A stretch of DNA of 13,987 bases from NAT127 sp041655035. GTDB taxonomy: Bacteria > Pseudomonadota > Gammaproteobacteria > Pseudomonadales > Porticoccaceae. The notes beneath the pieces were generated by a model. That model worked only from the letters and a program-made list of their open reading frames with translations, had not been told where the DNA came from and did not search any database. Both the position numbers and the translations under genes were made by a program. Within the stretch, counting starts at the first letter, position 1, and every line of letters begins with the position of its first letter. The stretch spans positions 1 to 13,987 of the forward strand of contig JBAZCN010000083.1 of NCBI GenBank assembly GCA_041655035.1, in the 5' to 3' direction. Positions 7,934 through 13,987 of the stretch are shown piece by piece.

Positions 7934-8884
7934 ATGTCGGCTTCACACCGTCGCACCATCGGACGTGCGCTCGTAGTTCTTCTGTCCGCCATTGGCCTTT
8001 TCCACGGTGCGCTGGCGCAGGACACAGTACCCGTTCGCATCGCCTATCCGTCCGGCATGAATGGCCAGATTCCAGTGGTTGCCGATCGGGCCGGCCTCGC
8101 CGATCGCAACGGCCTCGCCGCCTCCTATAATTTCTTCCAGAACGGCCCGCCCATGATGGAAGCACTGGCATCGGGCAATGTCGACGTCGTGGTGTCGAGC
8201 TACCAACCGCTCACCACCTATCTGCTCCAGCAGCCAGGCACCGTCTCGATAATCGCCAACCTTGGCCACTCGAGCTATGCGCTGATGGTGGATAAGGAGA
8301 GCCCTGCGCGGTCGCTGGCGGAACTCAAGGGCAAACGCATCGCGCTGTCGTTCGGCTCCGATTCGCATCTTGATCTGCTGCGCGCGATCCGCGCCCTCGG
8401 CCTCGACCCGGCTACCGACTTCACCCTGGTGAACCTGCAGCCAAACGACCTGTTGCTGGTGCTGAGCCAGCGTCTGGCCGAAGCCATCGTGATCCGCCAG
8501 CCCCAGGTGGATCGCCTGCAGGAGCAGCAGGATGCCCGGGTGCTGCAGAGCTGGCCCCATCACTATCTGGTAGTGGCCCGCACCGATTATCTGGAGCGCC
8601 ACCCCTCAGCAGGCACGCGGTTGCAGGCCACCCTGCGCGATACCGTTGCCTATATAGCCAACAACGGTGAGCGGGCAAGCGTCTGGTTCGGCGAACAACT
8701 GCGCCTGGACCCGCGTTTCGTGCGGCAGCTCGCGACCCGGAATCCAATCTTCGAGGGCGTGACGGACGCCGGGGATGCCCATATCGAGTTCGATGCCATT
8801 CATCGGCAACGTTTCAATGACTGGCTCGAGGCGGCATTCGACAACGGCCTTATCAAAGCGCGCGTCAAGCCGTATACAGACTGA
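7934..8884 (+). CDS. Periplasmic substrate-binding protein 1 (SsuA/NMT1-like)
   Basis: This encodes a secreted binding protein of 316 residues. The signal peptide has RR at 6-7, a hydrophobic core at 12-24, and probable cleavage after ALA at residue 28. The mature part begins with VRIAYPS, and PPMMEALASGNVDVVVSSYQP follows further on. SLAELKGKRIALSFGSDSH is the pattern of the sulfonate/nitrate/taurine binding proteins. The start at 7934 is chosen because AAGGAG lies 6 bases upstream and it yields a proper signal peptide. The frame also opens at 7892 inside the permease gene. It is the natural partner of permease 1 and ATPase 1. The ligand is unknown; similarity of this class to SsuA, TauA and thiamine-precursor binders makes it an unreliable guide to substrate. 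Confidence 0.88.
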   Translation: MSASHRRTIGRALVVLLSAIGLFHGALAQDTVPVRIAYPSGMNGQIPVVADRAGLADRNGLAASYNFFQNGPPMMEALASGNVDVVVSSYQPLTTYLLQQPGTVSIIANLGHSSYALMVDKESPARSLAELKGKRIALSFGSDSHLDLLRAIRALGLDPATDFTLVNLQPNDLLLVLSQRLAEAIVIRQPQVDRLQEQQDARVLQSWPHHYLVVARTDYLERHPSAGTRLQATLRDTVAYIANNGERASVWFGEQLRLDPRFVRQLATRNPIFEGVTDAGDAHIEFDAIHRQRFNDWLEAAFDNGLIKARVKPYTD

Positions 8885-8899
8885 CTGAAAGGAAAAGAC

Positions 8900-9145
8900 A
8901 TGTCATTTCGCCCCCACGACATCTTCGCGCGCTCCAGCGCGCCGGTGACCATAGACGAGGACAAGTGCATCGCCGACAAGGGCTGCAACGTCTGCGTCGA
9001 GGTCTGCCCGCTCGACTTGCTGGCGATCGACCCGGTGACCCACAAGGCGTTCATGCAATTCGACGAGTGCTGGTACTGCATGCCCTGCGAGAAGGACTGC
9101 CCGACCGGCGCGGTGAAGGTGGAGATTCCCTACCTGCTGCGCTGA
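8900..9145 (+). CDS. AprB-like 2x[4Fe-4S] ferredoxin
   Basis: This encodes a small iron-sulfur protein of 81 residues. Two cluster-binding motifs are visible: C23, C29, C32, C36 (CX5CX2CX3CP) and C57, C60, C63, C67 (CX2CX2CX3CP, in DECWYCMPCEKDCPTGAV). The second motif closely resembles the CW-C--C---CP-GAI sequence of AprB, the beta subunit of adenylylsulfate reductase. AprB has a long C-terminal tail that wraps AprA; it is absent here, and the protein stops at EIPYLLR. A strong AAAGGA site lies 6 bases before ATG. Five genes separate it from the AprA-like flavoprotein, which is unusual for a subunit pair. The likely role is to carry electrons to or from that flavoprotein, in the manner of AsfB. 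A general ferredoxin serving another enzyme is possible. Confidence 0.85.
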   Translation: MSFRPHDIFARSSAPVTIDEDKCIADKGCNVCVEVCPLDLLAIDPVTHKAFMQFDECWYCMPCEKDCPTGAVKVEIPYLLR

Positions 9146-9163
9146 ACCGAGGTTTCCAACACC

Positions 9164-9229
9164 GTCGCGGCGACCAACGGCGAGGAGTCACTGTACGCAA
9201 AGCCAACGCCGCGCCGCTATCCGATAGCG
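9164..9229 (+). repeat. Two short inverted repeats in the ferredoxin / binding-protein gap
   Basis: The 107-base gap 9146-9252 is the widest inside the operon. It contains GTCGC-G-GCGAC (9164-9174) and CGCTAT-CCG-ATAGCG (9215-9229). The second could form a 6-bp hairpin in mRNA just ahead of the ribosome binding site of the next gene. Neither is followed by a T-run, so they are not terminators. They may influence mRNA stability or be incidental. No clear promoter is visible in the gap. Confidence 0.35.
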
Positions 9230-9252
9230 AATCAACACTGGAGAGAAGATCC

Positions 9253-10665
9253 ATGTCACGCTTCAATCACCGCTCCGCCGGCGTGCGGGCGACGCTGGCC
9301 GGCCTGGCCCTGGCGCTCAGCGCGCTGAGTGTCCAGGCCGAGACCATCCGCATCGCCATCGGAACCCAGGACACCACCATCAATTGCGCCGCCGGCGGGC
9401 TGATCATTCGCGAAGAGAAACTGCTGGAGAAATACCTGCCGCGCGACGGCAAGTACAAGGATGCGAAATACCAGATCGAGTGGAAGAACTTCACCAGCGG
9501 CGCGCCGCTGACCAACGAGATGGTGGCGGGCAAGCTCGACTTCGGCGCCATGGCCGACTTTCCCGGCTCCTTCAATGGCGTGGCCTTTCGCGAGGCCGGC
9601 AGGCAGAGCCTGTTCATCACCGTGTTGTCGGGCAGCACGCTGGGCAGTGGCAACGGCATCGTGGTCCCCGCCGCCTCGTCGGTGCAGTCCCTCGCCGAAT
9701 TGAAGGGCAAGACCATCTCGGTACCCTTCGCCTCCACCGCCCACGGCATGCTGCTGCGCGCAATCCGGGCGCAGGGCTGGGACCCGGAAAAGGATGTGCG
9801 CATCATCGCCCAGGTCCCGGAAATCGCGGGCTCGGCGCTGAAAAGCAATCGCATCGATGCCCACGCCAACTTCGTGCCCTTCGCCGAGCTGTTCCCGAAC
9901 CGCGGCTTCGCGCGCAAGATCTTCGACGGCTCGCAAACCAACGCCCCCACCTTCCACGGCGGGCTGGTCGATGCCGCCTACGCGGAAAAGTATCCGGAAA
10001 TCGTCGTCGCTTATCTGCGCGCGGTGATCGAGGCCAACCACTTGCTCGCCGCCGAACCGGAGAAATACAGCGAATTGATCGAGAAGGTCACCGGTATCGA
10101 GGCGGAAGTGAATTATCTGTTTCACGGCCCTCTCGGCCTGCAATTCCGCGATCTGACCTGGAAGCCGGAATTCCGCCAGGCCACCGCCACCGCCATCGAC
10201 ACCCTCAAGTCCATGAAGCGCACCAGCCACGATCTGGACATCGATGGTTTTATCACCGACAGATACCTGCGCGCGGCCTTCAAGACGTCGGGTGAGGATT
10301 ACGAGGCGGCACTGGGTGATTACGGGCCCGCGCCGCTGGTTGCCACGGATGCCTCCAGCAACAAGCCGATCACGGATTTCCGCCGCCTGGCCCAGATCTG
10401 GGTAAAGGGTGATCCGCTGGTGCGTCACTATTCCTCACCAGAGTCGGCCTTTGCCGCGCTGGCGGAGCTGGAGGAACAGGGCAAGGAGATCCGGGCTGTT
10501 TACGCCCAGGCCTACGACAGCGGCATCAAGTTGCTGGCCAACCAGGCCTGGTTCGTCGCCGACGGCAAGGGCCGACTCAAAGCCTTTCTGTTGAAAGAGC
10601 ATGCGCAAGCCTATGCCGGACAACATAGCGGACAAGTGCTCGATTTCGTCGCGGCGAGCCGCTAG
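9253..10665 (+). CDS. Periplasmic substrate-binding protein 2, enlarged (SsuA-like plus C-terminal extension)
   Basis: This encodes a secreted binding protein of 470 residues, far longer than the roughly 310-340 usual for SsuA-like proteins. The signal peptide has its hydrophobic core at 11-27, with likely cleavage after VQA at residue 29. The SsuA-like region occupies about 30-345: TIRIAIGTQDTTINCAAGG, EMVAGKLDFGAMADFPGS (89-106) and SLAELKGKTISVPFAST (146-162). About 120 further residues (350-470) follow. Their end, around LLANQAWFVADGKGRLKAFLLKEHAQAYAG (427-456), faintly resembles the NosL-type copper chaperone fold, but this is only a sequence impression. The start ATG at 9253 has GAGAGAAG upstream and gives a clean signal peptide. 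The frame runs open upstream through the ferredoxin gene as a shadow. It should serve permease 2 and ATPase 2, which follow. Confidence 0.85.
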   Translation: MSRFNHRSAGVRATLAGLALALSALSVQAETIRIAIGTQDTTINCAAGGLIIREEKLLEKYLPRDGKYKDAKYQIEWKNFTSGAPLTNEMVAGKLDFGAMADFPGSFNGVAFREAGRQSLFITVLSGSTLGSGNGIVVPAASSVQSLAELKGKTISVPFASTAHGMLLRAIRAQGWDPEKDVRIIAQVPEIAGSALKSNRIDAHANFVPFAELFPNRGFARKIFDGSQTNAPTFHGGLVDAAYAEKYPEIVVAYLRAVIEANHLLAAEPEKYSELIEKVTGIEAEVNYLFHGPLGLQFRDLTWKPEFRQATATAIDTLKSMKRTSHDLDIDGFITDRYLRAAFKTSGEDYEAALGDYGPAPLVATDASSNKPITDFRRLAQIWVKGDPLVRHYSSPESAFAALAELEEQGKEIRAVYAQAYDSGIKLLANQAWFVADGKGRLKAFLLKEHAQAYAGQHSGQVLDFVAASR

Positions 10666-10696
10666 GCGCGGTGCGCAAATACTCTGGGAATGAATC

Positions 10697-11497
10697 ATGG
10701 CCTATTCGCTGTCTCCGCCGAACAAAACTACCCGGTTTGCGCTGCAAGCCGCTTCCCTGCTGGCCTGCCTGCTGTTCTGGCAGCTCGCGGCAACCCGTCA
10801 GCTCAATCTGGGATTTGTGGCCTTTACCTATGTGCCGGCCCCCAGCGCGGTGGCGGATGCGGCATGGCAGCTGTTCAATTCCAGCAAACTGTTACCCCAT
10901 CTCGGCAGCAGCCTGAGCCGTGTGTTCACCGGCTACTTTTCCGCGGCGCTGGTGGGCATCGCGCTGGGCCTTGTCATCGGCCGCTCGCGGCAGGTGGAAT
11001 CCCTGCTGCTGCCGCCGCTGGAAGTGCTGCGCCCAATCCCGGCGGTGGCCTGGATCCCGCTGGCGATTCTGATGTTTCCTTCGTCGGAACTGTCGATGAT
11101 TTTCATCACCTTCACCGGCTCGCTCTTTCCCATTCTGTTGAACACCATCCACGGCGTGGAAGCGGTGGATAAACGACTGATCGCCTCGGCGCGCAGTCTC
11201 GGCGCAAAACCCTTTGCCATTTTGCGCGAAGTGATACTGCCCGGCGCGGCTCCCGGCATCATCACCGGTCTCACCATCGGTATGGGGACTTCGTGGTTCT
11301 GCCTGGTTACCGCGGAGATGATTTCCGGCCAATGGGGCATCGGCTATTACACGTGGGAGAGTTACGTGATCCAGAACTACACGGATATCGTGGTGGGCAT
11401 GTTGATAATCGGCTTCCTCGGCATGGGCAGCAGTCTTCTGGTCAAGACTTTCGGCGGCCTGCTGATTCCCTGGTATCACCAGAGGAGGGGTATATGA
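10697..11497 (+). CDS. ABC transporter permease 2 (SsuC/TauC-like)
   Basis: This encodes an inner-membrane permease of 266 residues. Hydrophobic segments lie at about 16-32, 77-96, 112-127, 132-150 and 185-205, plus a final one near 230-255. EVLRPIPAVAWIPLAILMFP (109-128) is the family block. The EAA loop is ASARSLGAKPFAILREVILPGAAPG (163-187). A GGGA ribosome binding site lies 7 bases before the ATG. The gene starts 31 bases after binding protein 2 and its stop overlaps the ATPase 2 start. It is clearly diverged from permease 1, so this is not a recent duplication. Confidence 0.9.
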   Translation: MAYSLSPPNKTTRFALQAASLLACLLFWQLAATRQLNLGFVAFTYVPAPSAVADAAWQLFNSSKLLPHLGSSLSRVFTGYFSAALVGIALGLVIGRSRQVESLLLPPLEVLRPIPAVAWIPLAILMFPSSELSMIFITFTGSLFPILLNTIHGVEAVDKRLIASARSLGAKPFAILREVILPGAAPGIITGLTIGMGTSWFCLVTAEMISGQWGIGYYTWESYVIQNYTDIVVGMLIIGFLGMGSSLLVKTFGGLLIPWYHQRRGI

Positions 11498-12342
11498 TGA
11501 GCGCGACCGAACAGTTCGCCGGCAATATTTCCATTCGACATCTCTCCATTCATCTGGGGCGAGACAGGGATAGCTTCGAGGCCGTCCACGACCTGAACGT
11601 GGAGGTGTCCGCCGGTGAATTCATCTGCATTCTCGGCCCTTCCGGCTGTGGCAAGTCCACCCTGCTCGGCGCTCTGGCAGGGCATTTGCCACCCAGCGTC
11701 GGCGATCTGCGGGTGGATGGCGCCAGCGTCGACGGCCCCTCTCCGGAGCGCGGCATGGTGTTTCAACACCACACCCTGTTTCCCTGGCGGCGGGTGATCG
11801 ACAACGTGTCCTTCGGGCTCAAGATGCGCGGGCTGAACAAAAAGGAGCGGCATCAGCAGGCGCTGGAAATTCTCCGCCTGGTGGGCCTGGGTAATTTCGA
11901 GAGCCACTGGCCCAGCCAATTGTCCGGCGGCATGCAACAGCGGGTGGAGATAGCGCGGGTTCTGATCAACCGGCCGCGCCTGCTGCTGATGGACGAGCCG
12001 TTCGGCGCGCTGGATGCTCAGTGCCGGATGGACATGCAGCAATTGTTGCTGGACATCTGGACCCGTATTCACACCACAGTGGTTTTCGTCACCCACGATA
12101 TCGATGAGGCGCTGTTCCTGGCGGACCGCATTCTGGTGATGAGCCCACGCCCCGGCCGCATTATCGAAGACCTGCACCTGGACTTCGCCCGACCGCGACA
12201 GCCGGATCTGGTAACCAGCCCGGAATTCATGCGCCTGAAGCGCTACTGCCTGGAATTGTTGCGCCATGACGAAGGTCGCACGCTACCGCGCCTGTCGCCG
12301 CTTGGAATGCCCAAAGGGGCCGAACAATTCGCCAGCCTTTGA
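11494..12342 (+). CDS. ABC transporter ATPase 2 (SsuB/TauB-like)
   Basis: This encodes the ATPase subunit of the second importer, 282 residues. Walker A is GPSGCGKS (48-55), the Q-loop is FQHHTLFPW (90-98), the signature is LSGGMQQR (143-150), Walker B is LLLMDE (163-168), and the switch histidine is H201 in VTHD. Two adjacent ATGs (11494 and 11497) are possible starts. GAGGAGGGG at 11482-11490 sits close to both, and the first gives the four-base ATGA overlap with permease 2. Unlike ATPase 1, it has no long N-terminal extension. The C-terminal 60 residues are helical and charged, as is usual for the subclass. Confidence 0.9.
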   Translation: MMSATEQFAGNISIRHLSIHLGRDRDSFEAVHDLNVEVSAGEFICILGPSGCGKSTLLGALAGHLPPSVGDLRVDGASVDGPSPERGMVFQHHTLFPWRRVIDNVSFGLKMRGLNKKERHQQALEILRLVGLGNFESHWPSQLSGGMQQRVEIARVLINRPRLLLMDEPFGALDAQCRMDMQQLLLDIWTRIHTTVVFVTHDIDEALFLADRILVMSPRPGRIIEDLHLDFARPRQPDLVTSPEFMRLKRYCLELLRHDEGRTLPRLSPLGMPKGAEQFASL

Positions 12343-12377
12343 CCACCTCCCGGAAAAATTATCATTGCGAGCCATTT

Positions 12378-13343
12378 ATGCCTTTGTTATCCAGCGACAA
12401 TGTCGACATTCTTTTGCTGCAACCGCGCTTGACCGACGCGGATCCCGGTGTGCGCCGCATCGCGCTGATCGAGCTTGCCGACCAGGAAGACCCCGATGCC
12501 CTACCCTGGTTGATTCACGCATTGAGTCGCGACGAGAACGATGATGTGCGCAGCGAGGCCGCGCGATTACTGGAAGGCTGGGAAGAGGCGGAAGTGGTGG
12601 CCGCACTCTGCGCGGCGTTGACCGACTCCAGCGAGGAAGTGCGCGAAATTGCCGCCCAGAGTCTCTGCCAATTGAAAACCCCGGCGGCGGGCCGGATCAT
12701 CCTGACCTGGGTAGAGCACCCGCAAGCCAGCGTGCGCGGCCGGGTCCTGCGCGCCCTGCGCGAATTGCGCCTGCCGCAGAGCGCCGAGGCGGCGGCGAGC
12801 GCCCTGGGCGACCCGGACGCCGTGGTGCGCCGCGAAGCCGTGGCTGTGCTGGGCTGGCTGAAACACGCCGCGGCCCTGCCGGCACTGGCGAAACTGGCCA
12901 GTAGCGACGCTTCCGTGGAGGTGCGCCGCGCCGCCACCGGCGCCCTGGGGCTGGCCAGTGAGCAAAGTGTGTTGCCCGCCCTCTACGCGGCATTGCAAGA
13001 CAGTGAGTGGCAAGTGCGCGAAGAGGCGGCCAATACTCTGGGCAAGTTGCGCCTGATGGAAGGTGGCCCGGCGCTGGTGAATGCGCTCCGCGACAGTTAC
13101 TGGCAGGTTCGGGTGCAGGCCGCGCGGGCGCTGGGCAAACTGCGCTTCGGCGCCGCCACCGAGGCGCTGATCACACTGCTCCACCATGAGATCAGCAACC
13201 TGCGCAAGGAGGCGGCACTGGCCCTGGGCGAACTGGGCGATGCCGCCGCGCTCACCGCGTTGCGGGCCGCGGAAAATGACAGCGACCCCGAAGTGCGCAA
13301 AGCCGTGCGTATCGCAGTGGCGCAACTGAACACCGCATCCTGA
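12378..13343 (+). CDS. HEAT-repeat (PBS lyase-type) protein
   Basis: This encodes a cytoplasmic all-helical repeat protein of 321 residues made almost entirely of about ten 31-residue HEAT units. Each unit carries the pattern D-x-VR-x-A-x-A-LG-L. Examples are TDADPGVRRIALIELAD, GDPDAVVRREAVAVLGWL, QDSEWQVREEAANTLGKL and RDSYWQVRVQAARALGKL. Such solenoids bind other proteins and have no catalysis of their own. There is no signal peptide. The start is uncertain: a TTG at 12339 would overlap the ATPase stop by four bases and add 13 residues. I prefer ATG at 12378 because the extra residues are not repeat-like, but neither start has a good ribosome binding site. Its place at the end of an Fe-S flavoenzyme operon suggests a scaffold or maturation partner, by inference only. 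Confidence 0.85.
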   Translation: MPLLSSDNVDILLLQPRLTDADPGVRRIALIELADQEDPDALPWLIHALSRDENDDVRSEAARLLEGWEEAEVVAALCAALTDSSEEVREIAAQSLCQLKTPAAGRIILTWVEHPQASVRGRVLRALRELRLPQSAEAAASALGDPDAVVRREAVAVLGWLKHAAALPALAKLASSDASVEVRRAATGALGLASEQSVLPALYAALQDSEWQVREEAANTLGKLRLMEGGPALVNALRDSYWQVRVQAARALGKLRFGAATEALITLLHHEISNLRKEAALALGELGDAAALTALRAAENDSDPEVRKAVRIAVAQLNTAS

Positions 13344-13356
13344 ACCGGAGCACGTC

Positions 13357-13641
13357 ATGACAGAGCCAGTGGCTGTGAAAAACTCTCTGCGCCATCAGTG
13401 CCTGACCCTGCAATGGAGCGCCCGGGAAATCCAGCGGGTTTCTCACGCGCGACTGCGCGGCGCCTGCCCCTGCGCCAAATGCCGTGCGGCACGCCTGCAG
13501 GGCCATATTCCGCTGGTGGAGGGCGGAGTGCGGCTGGAGGCGATAAATCCCATGGGCTATGGTGTGCAACTGGTGTTCAGTGATGGCCACGACCGCGGCA
13601 TCTACCCCTGGGTTTATCTGCGTTCGCTTGCCGATCGTTAG
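13357..13641 (+). CDS. DUF971 protein (gamma-butyrobetaine hydroxylase-like N-terminal domain)
   Basis: This encodes a small protein of 94 residues that is essentially a single DUF971 domain. Cysteines C37, C39 and C42 (GACPCAKCR) and a later H78 in DGHDRGIYPW reproduce the three-Cys, one-His zinc site of the N-terminal domain of gamma-butyrobetaine hydroxylase. In bacteria the domain also occurs alone or fused to Mrp/ApbC-type iron-sulfur carriers, so a link to Fe-S cluster handling is often suggested but is not proven. CGGAG lies 6 bases before the ATG, and the gene follows the HEAT gene by 13 bases. It is the last gene of the operon. No hydroxylase domain is present, so it is not an enzyme of that family. 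Confidence 0.87.
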   Translation: MTEPVAVKNSLRHQCLTLQWSAREIQRVSHARLRGACPCAKCRAARLQGHIPLVEGGVRLEAINPMGYGVQLVFSDGHDRGIYPWVYLRSLADR

Positions 13642-13706
13642 CGGCTGTCGAGGTTTCGAAACAGACTATTGATCAATAAAAGAACCTTTTCATAACGGCA
13701 GGGCCT

Positions 13707-13735
13707 GCGGTGCGCTTCGTTCCTCAGCACACCCT
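13707..13735 (+). repeat. Dispersed palindromic repeat, right copy
   Basis: The unit is GCGGTGCGC, then TTCGTTCCTC, then AGCACACCCT. It matches the reverse complement of 10-38 at 27 of 29 positions. The arms GGTGCGC (13709-13715) and GCACACC (13727-13733) can pair, with one G-T mismatch that would be a wobble on one strand. It lies 65 bases after the last operon gene. Confidence 0.7.
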
Positions 13736-13764
13736 ATGCTCTTTCATATATCCATCACCAGGGA
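13735..13764 (+). repeat. 30-base direct repeat, copy 1
   Basis: The unit begins TATGCTCTTTCATATATCC and ends CACCAGGGA. It recurs at 13862-13891 with 27 of 30 bases identical, 127 bases downstream. Both copies directly follow a CACACCC-type palindrome arm, which suggests a larger composite unit repeated in tandem. Confidence 0.7.
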
Positions 13765-13774
13765 CTCTTTCATA

Positions 13775-13851
13775 GGGTGTGCCGACGCAGGAGGCGCACC
13801 GGCAATGCCGCGCATACCTGCTTTGCCGGGATGGCGAAACCCGACACACCC
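13775..13851. repeat. Nested palindromic element
   Basis: The outer arms GGGTGTG (13775-13781) and CACACCC (13845-13851) are exact inverted repeats. Inside them, CCGGCAA (13799-13805) pairs with TTGCCGG (13823-13829). The left part, GGGTGTGCCGACGCAGGAGG then CGCACC, is a diverged version of the edge repeat. The 77-base element could fold as a long imperfect hairpin and is flanked by the two 30-base direct repeats. Confidence 0.6.
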
Positions 13852-13861
13852 TCGTCCCGAT

Positions 13862-13891
13862 TATGCTCTTCCGTATATCCATAACCAGGGA
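13862..13891 (+). repeat. 30-base direct repeat, copy 2
   Basis: The unit begins TATGCTCTTCCGTATATCC and ends AACCAGGGA, matching 13735-13764 at 27 of 30 positions. The three differences are substitutions without gaps. The flanking CACACCC arm is 10 bases further away than in copy 1. Confidence 0.7.
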
Positions 13892-13922
13892 GGGATATGA
13901 ATCCTCAAACTGCGGCCAGCAC

Positions 13923-13959
13923 GGAAAAGAAAAAGCCCCTGATAAATCATCAAGGGCTT
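13923..13959 (-). terminator. Rho-independent terminator for a leftward gene
   Basis: Read on the minus strand, AAGCCCTTGAT and ATCAGGGGCTT form an 11-bp stem (one G-U pair) around a five-base loop. TTTTTCTTTTCC follows directly. On the plus strand there is no T-run after the stem, so it serves minus-strand transcription. This implies a gene to the right of the window, transcribed towards the operon. Confidence 0.75.
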
Positions 13960-13987
13960 GAAATGGATAGCTATCAGAAAAGCCGGC

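Larger units (their letters stand above)
13642..13987. other. Non-coding, repeat-rich 3' flank
   Basis: I see no real gene in this stretch. An open frame at 13779-13961 lies across palindromic repeats and has no recognisable protein features. It contains the right copy of the edge repeat, a nested palindrome, a 30-base direct repeat pair and a minus-strand terminator, all listed separately. Small palindromes GTTTCGAAAC (13653-13662) and TTGATCAA (13669-13676) follow the last operon gene, but neither has a T-run, so the operon's own terminator is not evident. Confidence 0.55.

Noticed and set aside
8965..9252. Upstream extension of the second binding protein through the ferredoxin gene
   Set aside because: The extension is Arg-rich frame-shadow sequence. 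Starting at 9253 gives a normal signal peptide and a nearby ribosome binding site.
13707..13891. CRISPR array
   Set aside because: There are only two direct repeat copies, 127 bases apart, with no regular spacers and no cas genes in the window.
13779..13961. 60-codon open frame in the 3' flank
   Set aside because: It runs across a palindromic repeat, a direct repeat and a terminator, and the product has no protein-like pattern.
1..13987. Insertion sequence, transposase, integrase or RNA gene
   Set aside because: No transposase or integrase motifs, tRNA or rRNA sequence were seen on either strand.

Overview
The window is GC-rich, densely coded bacterial DNA. It most likely comes from a gammaproteobacterium: an oligopeptidase A (PrlC/OpdA-type) gene sits beside a long accessory operon, and short dispersed palindromic repeats lie at both edges. 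I cannot name the genus from the sequence alone.

Layout. Bases 1-174 hold no gene, only a 29-base palindromic repeat. Bases 175-2196 (minus strand) encode oligopeptidase A. Bases 2197-2543 form a divergent control region containing a plausible sigma-70 promoter and a perfect 14-base palindrome (CTTGTTATAACAAG). Bases 2544-13641 are twelve genes, all on the plus strand and tightly packed, several with 1-4 base overlaps. In order they are: GntR/HutC-type regulator, AprA-like flavoprotein, sulfotransferase, ABC ATPase, ABC permease, periplasmic binding protein, AprB-like 2x[4Fe-4S] ferredoxin, a second and larger periplasmic binding protein, a second permease, a second ATPase, a HEAT-repeat protein, and a DUF971 (gamma-butyrobetaine hydroxylase-like N-terminal domain) protein. 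Bases 13642-13987 are non-coding and repeat-rich, ending with an intrinsic terminator for a leftward gene outside the window.

How the genes may work together. The two ABC systems are of the sulfonate/nitrate/taurine (SsuABC/TauABC) type and would import a small, probably anionic, compound. The AprA-like flavoprotein and the small ferredoxin resemble the two subunits of adenylylsulfate reductase. No genes of the dissimilatory sulfur pathway (sat, qmo, dsr) are present. A flavoprotein, a ferredoxin and an SsuA-like binding protein together recall the asfABC set linked to arylsulfonate desulfonation in Pseudomonas putida. My working hypothesis is therefore that this is a GntR-controlled uptake and redox operon for an organosulfur compound. 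The sulfotransferase, HEAT-repeat and DUF971 proteins would be accessory parts whose roles are not established. The substrate and reaction cannot be read from the sequence.

The order of the transporter genes is a mirror image around the ferredoxin gene (ATPase-permease-binding protein / ferredoxin / binding protein-permease-ATPase). This suggests two separately recruited transport cassettes joined in one transcription unit.
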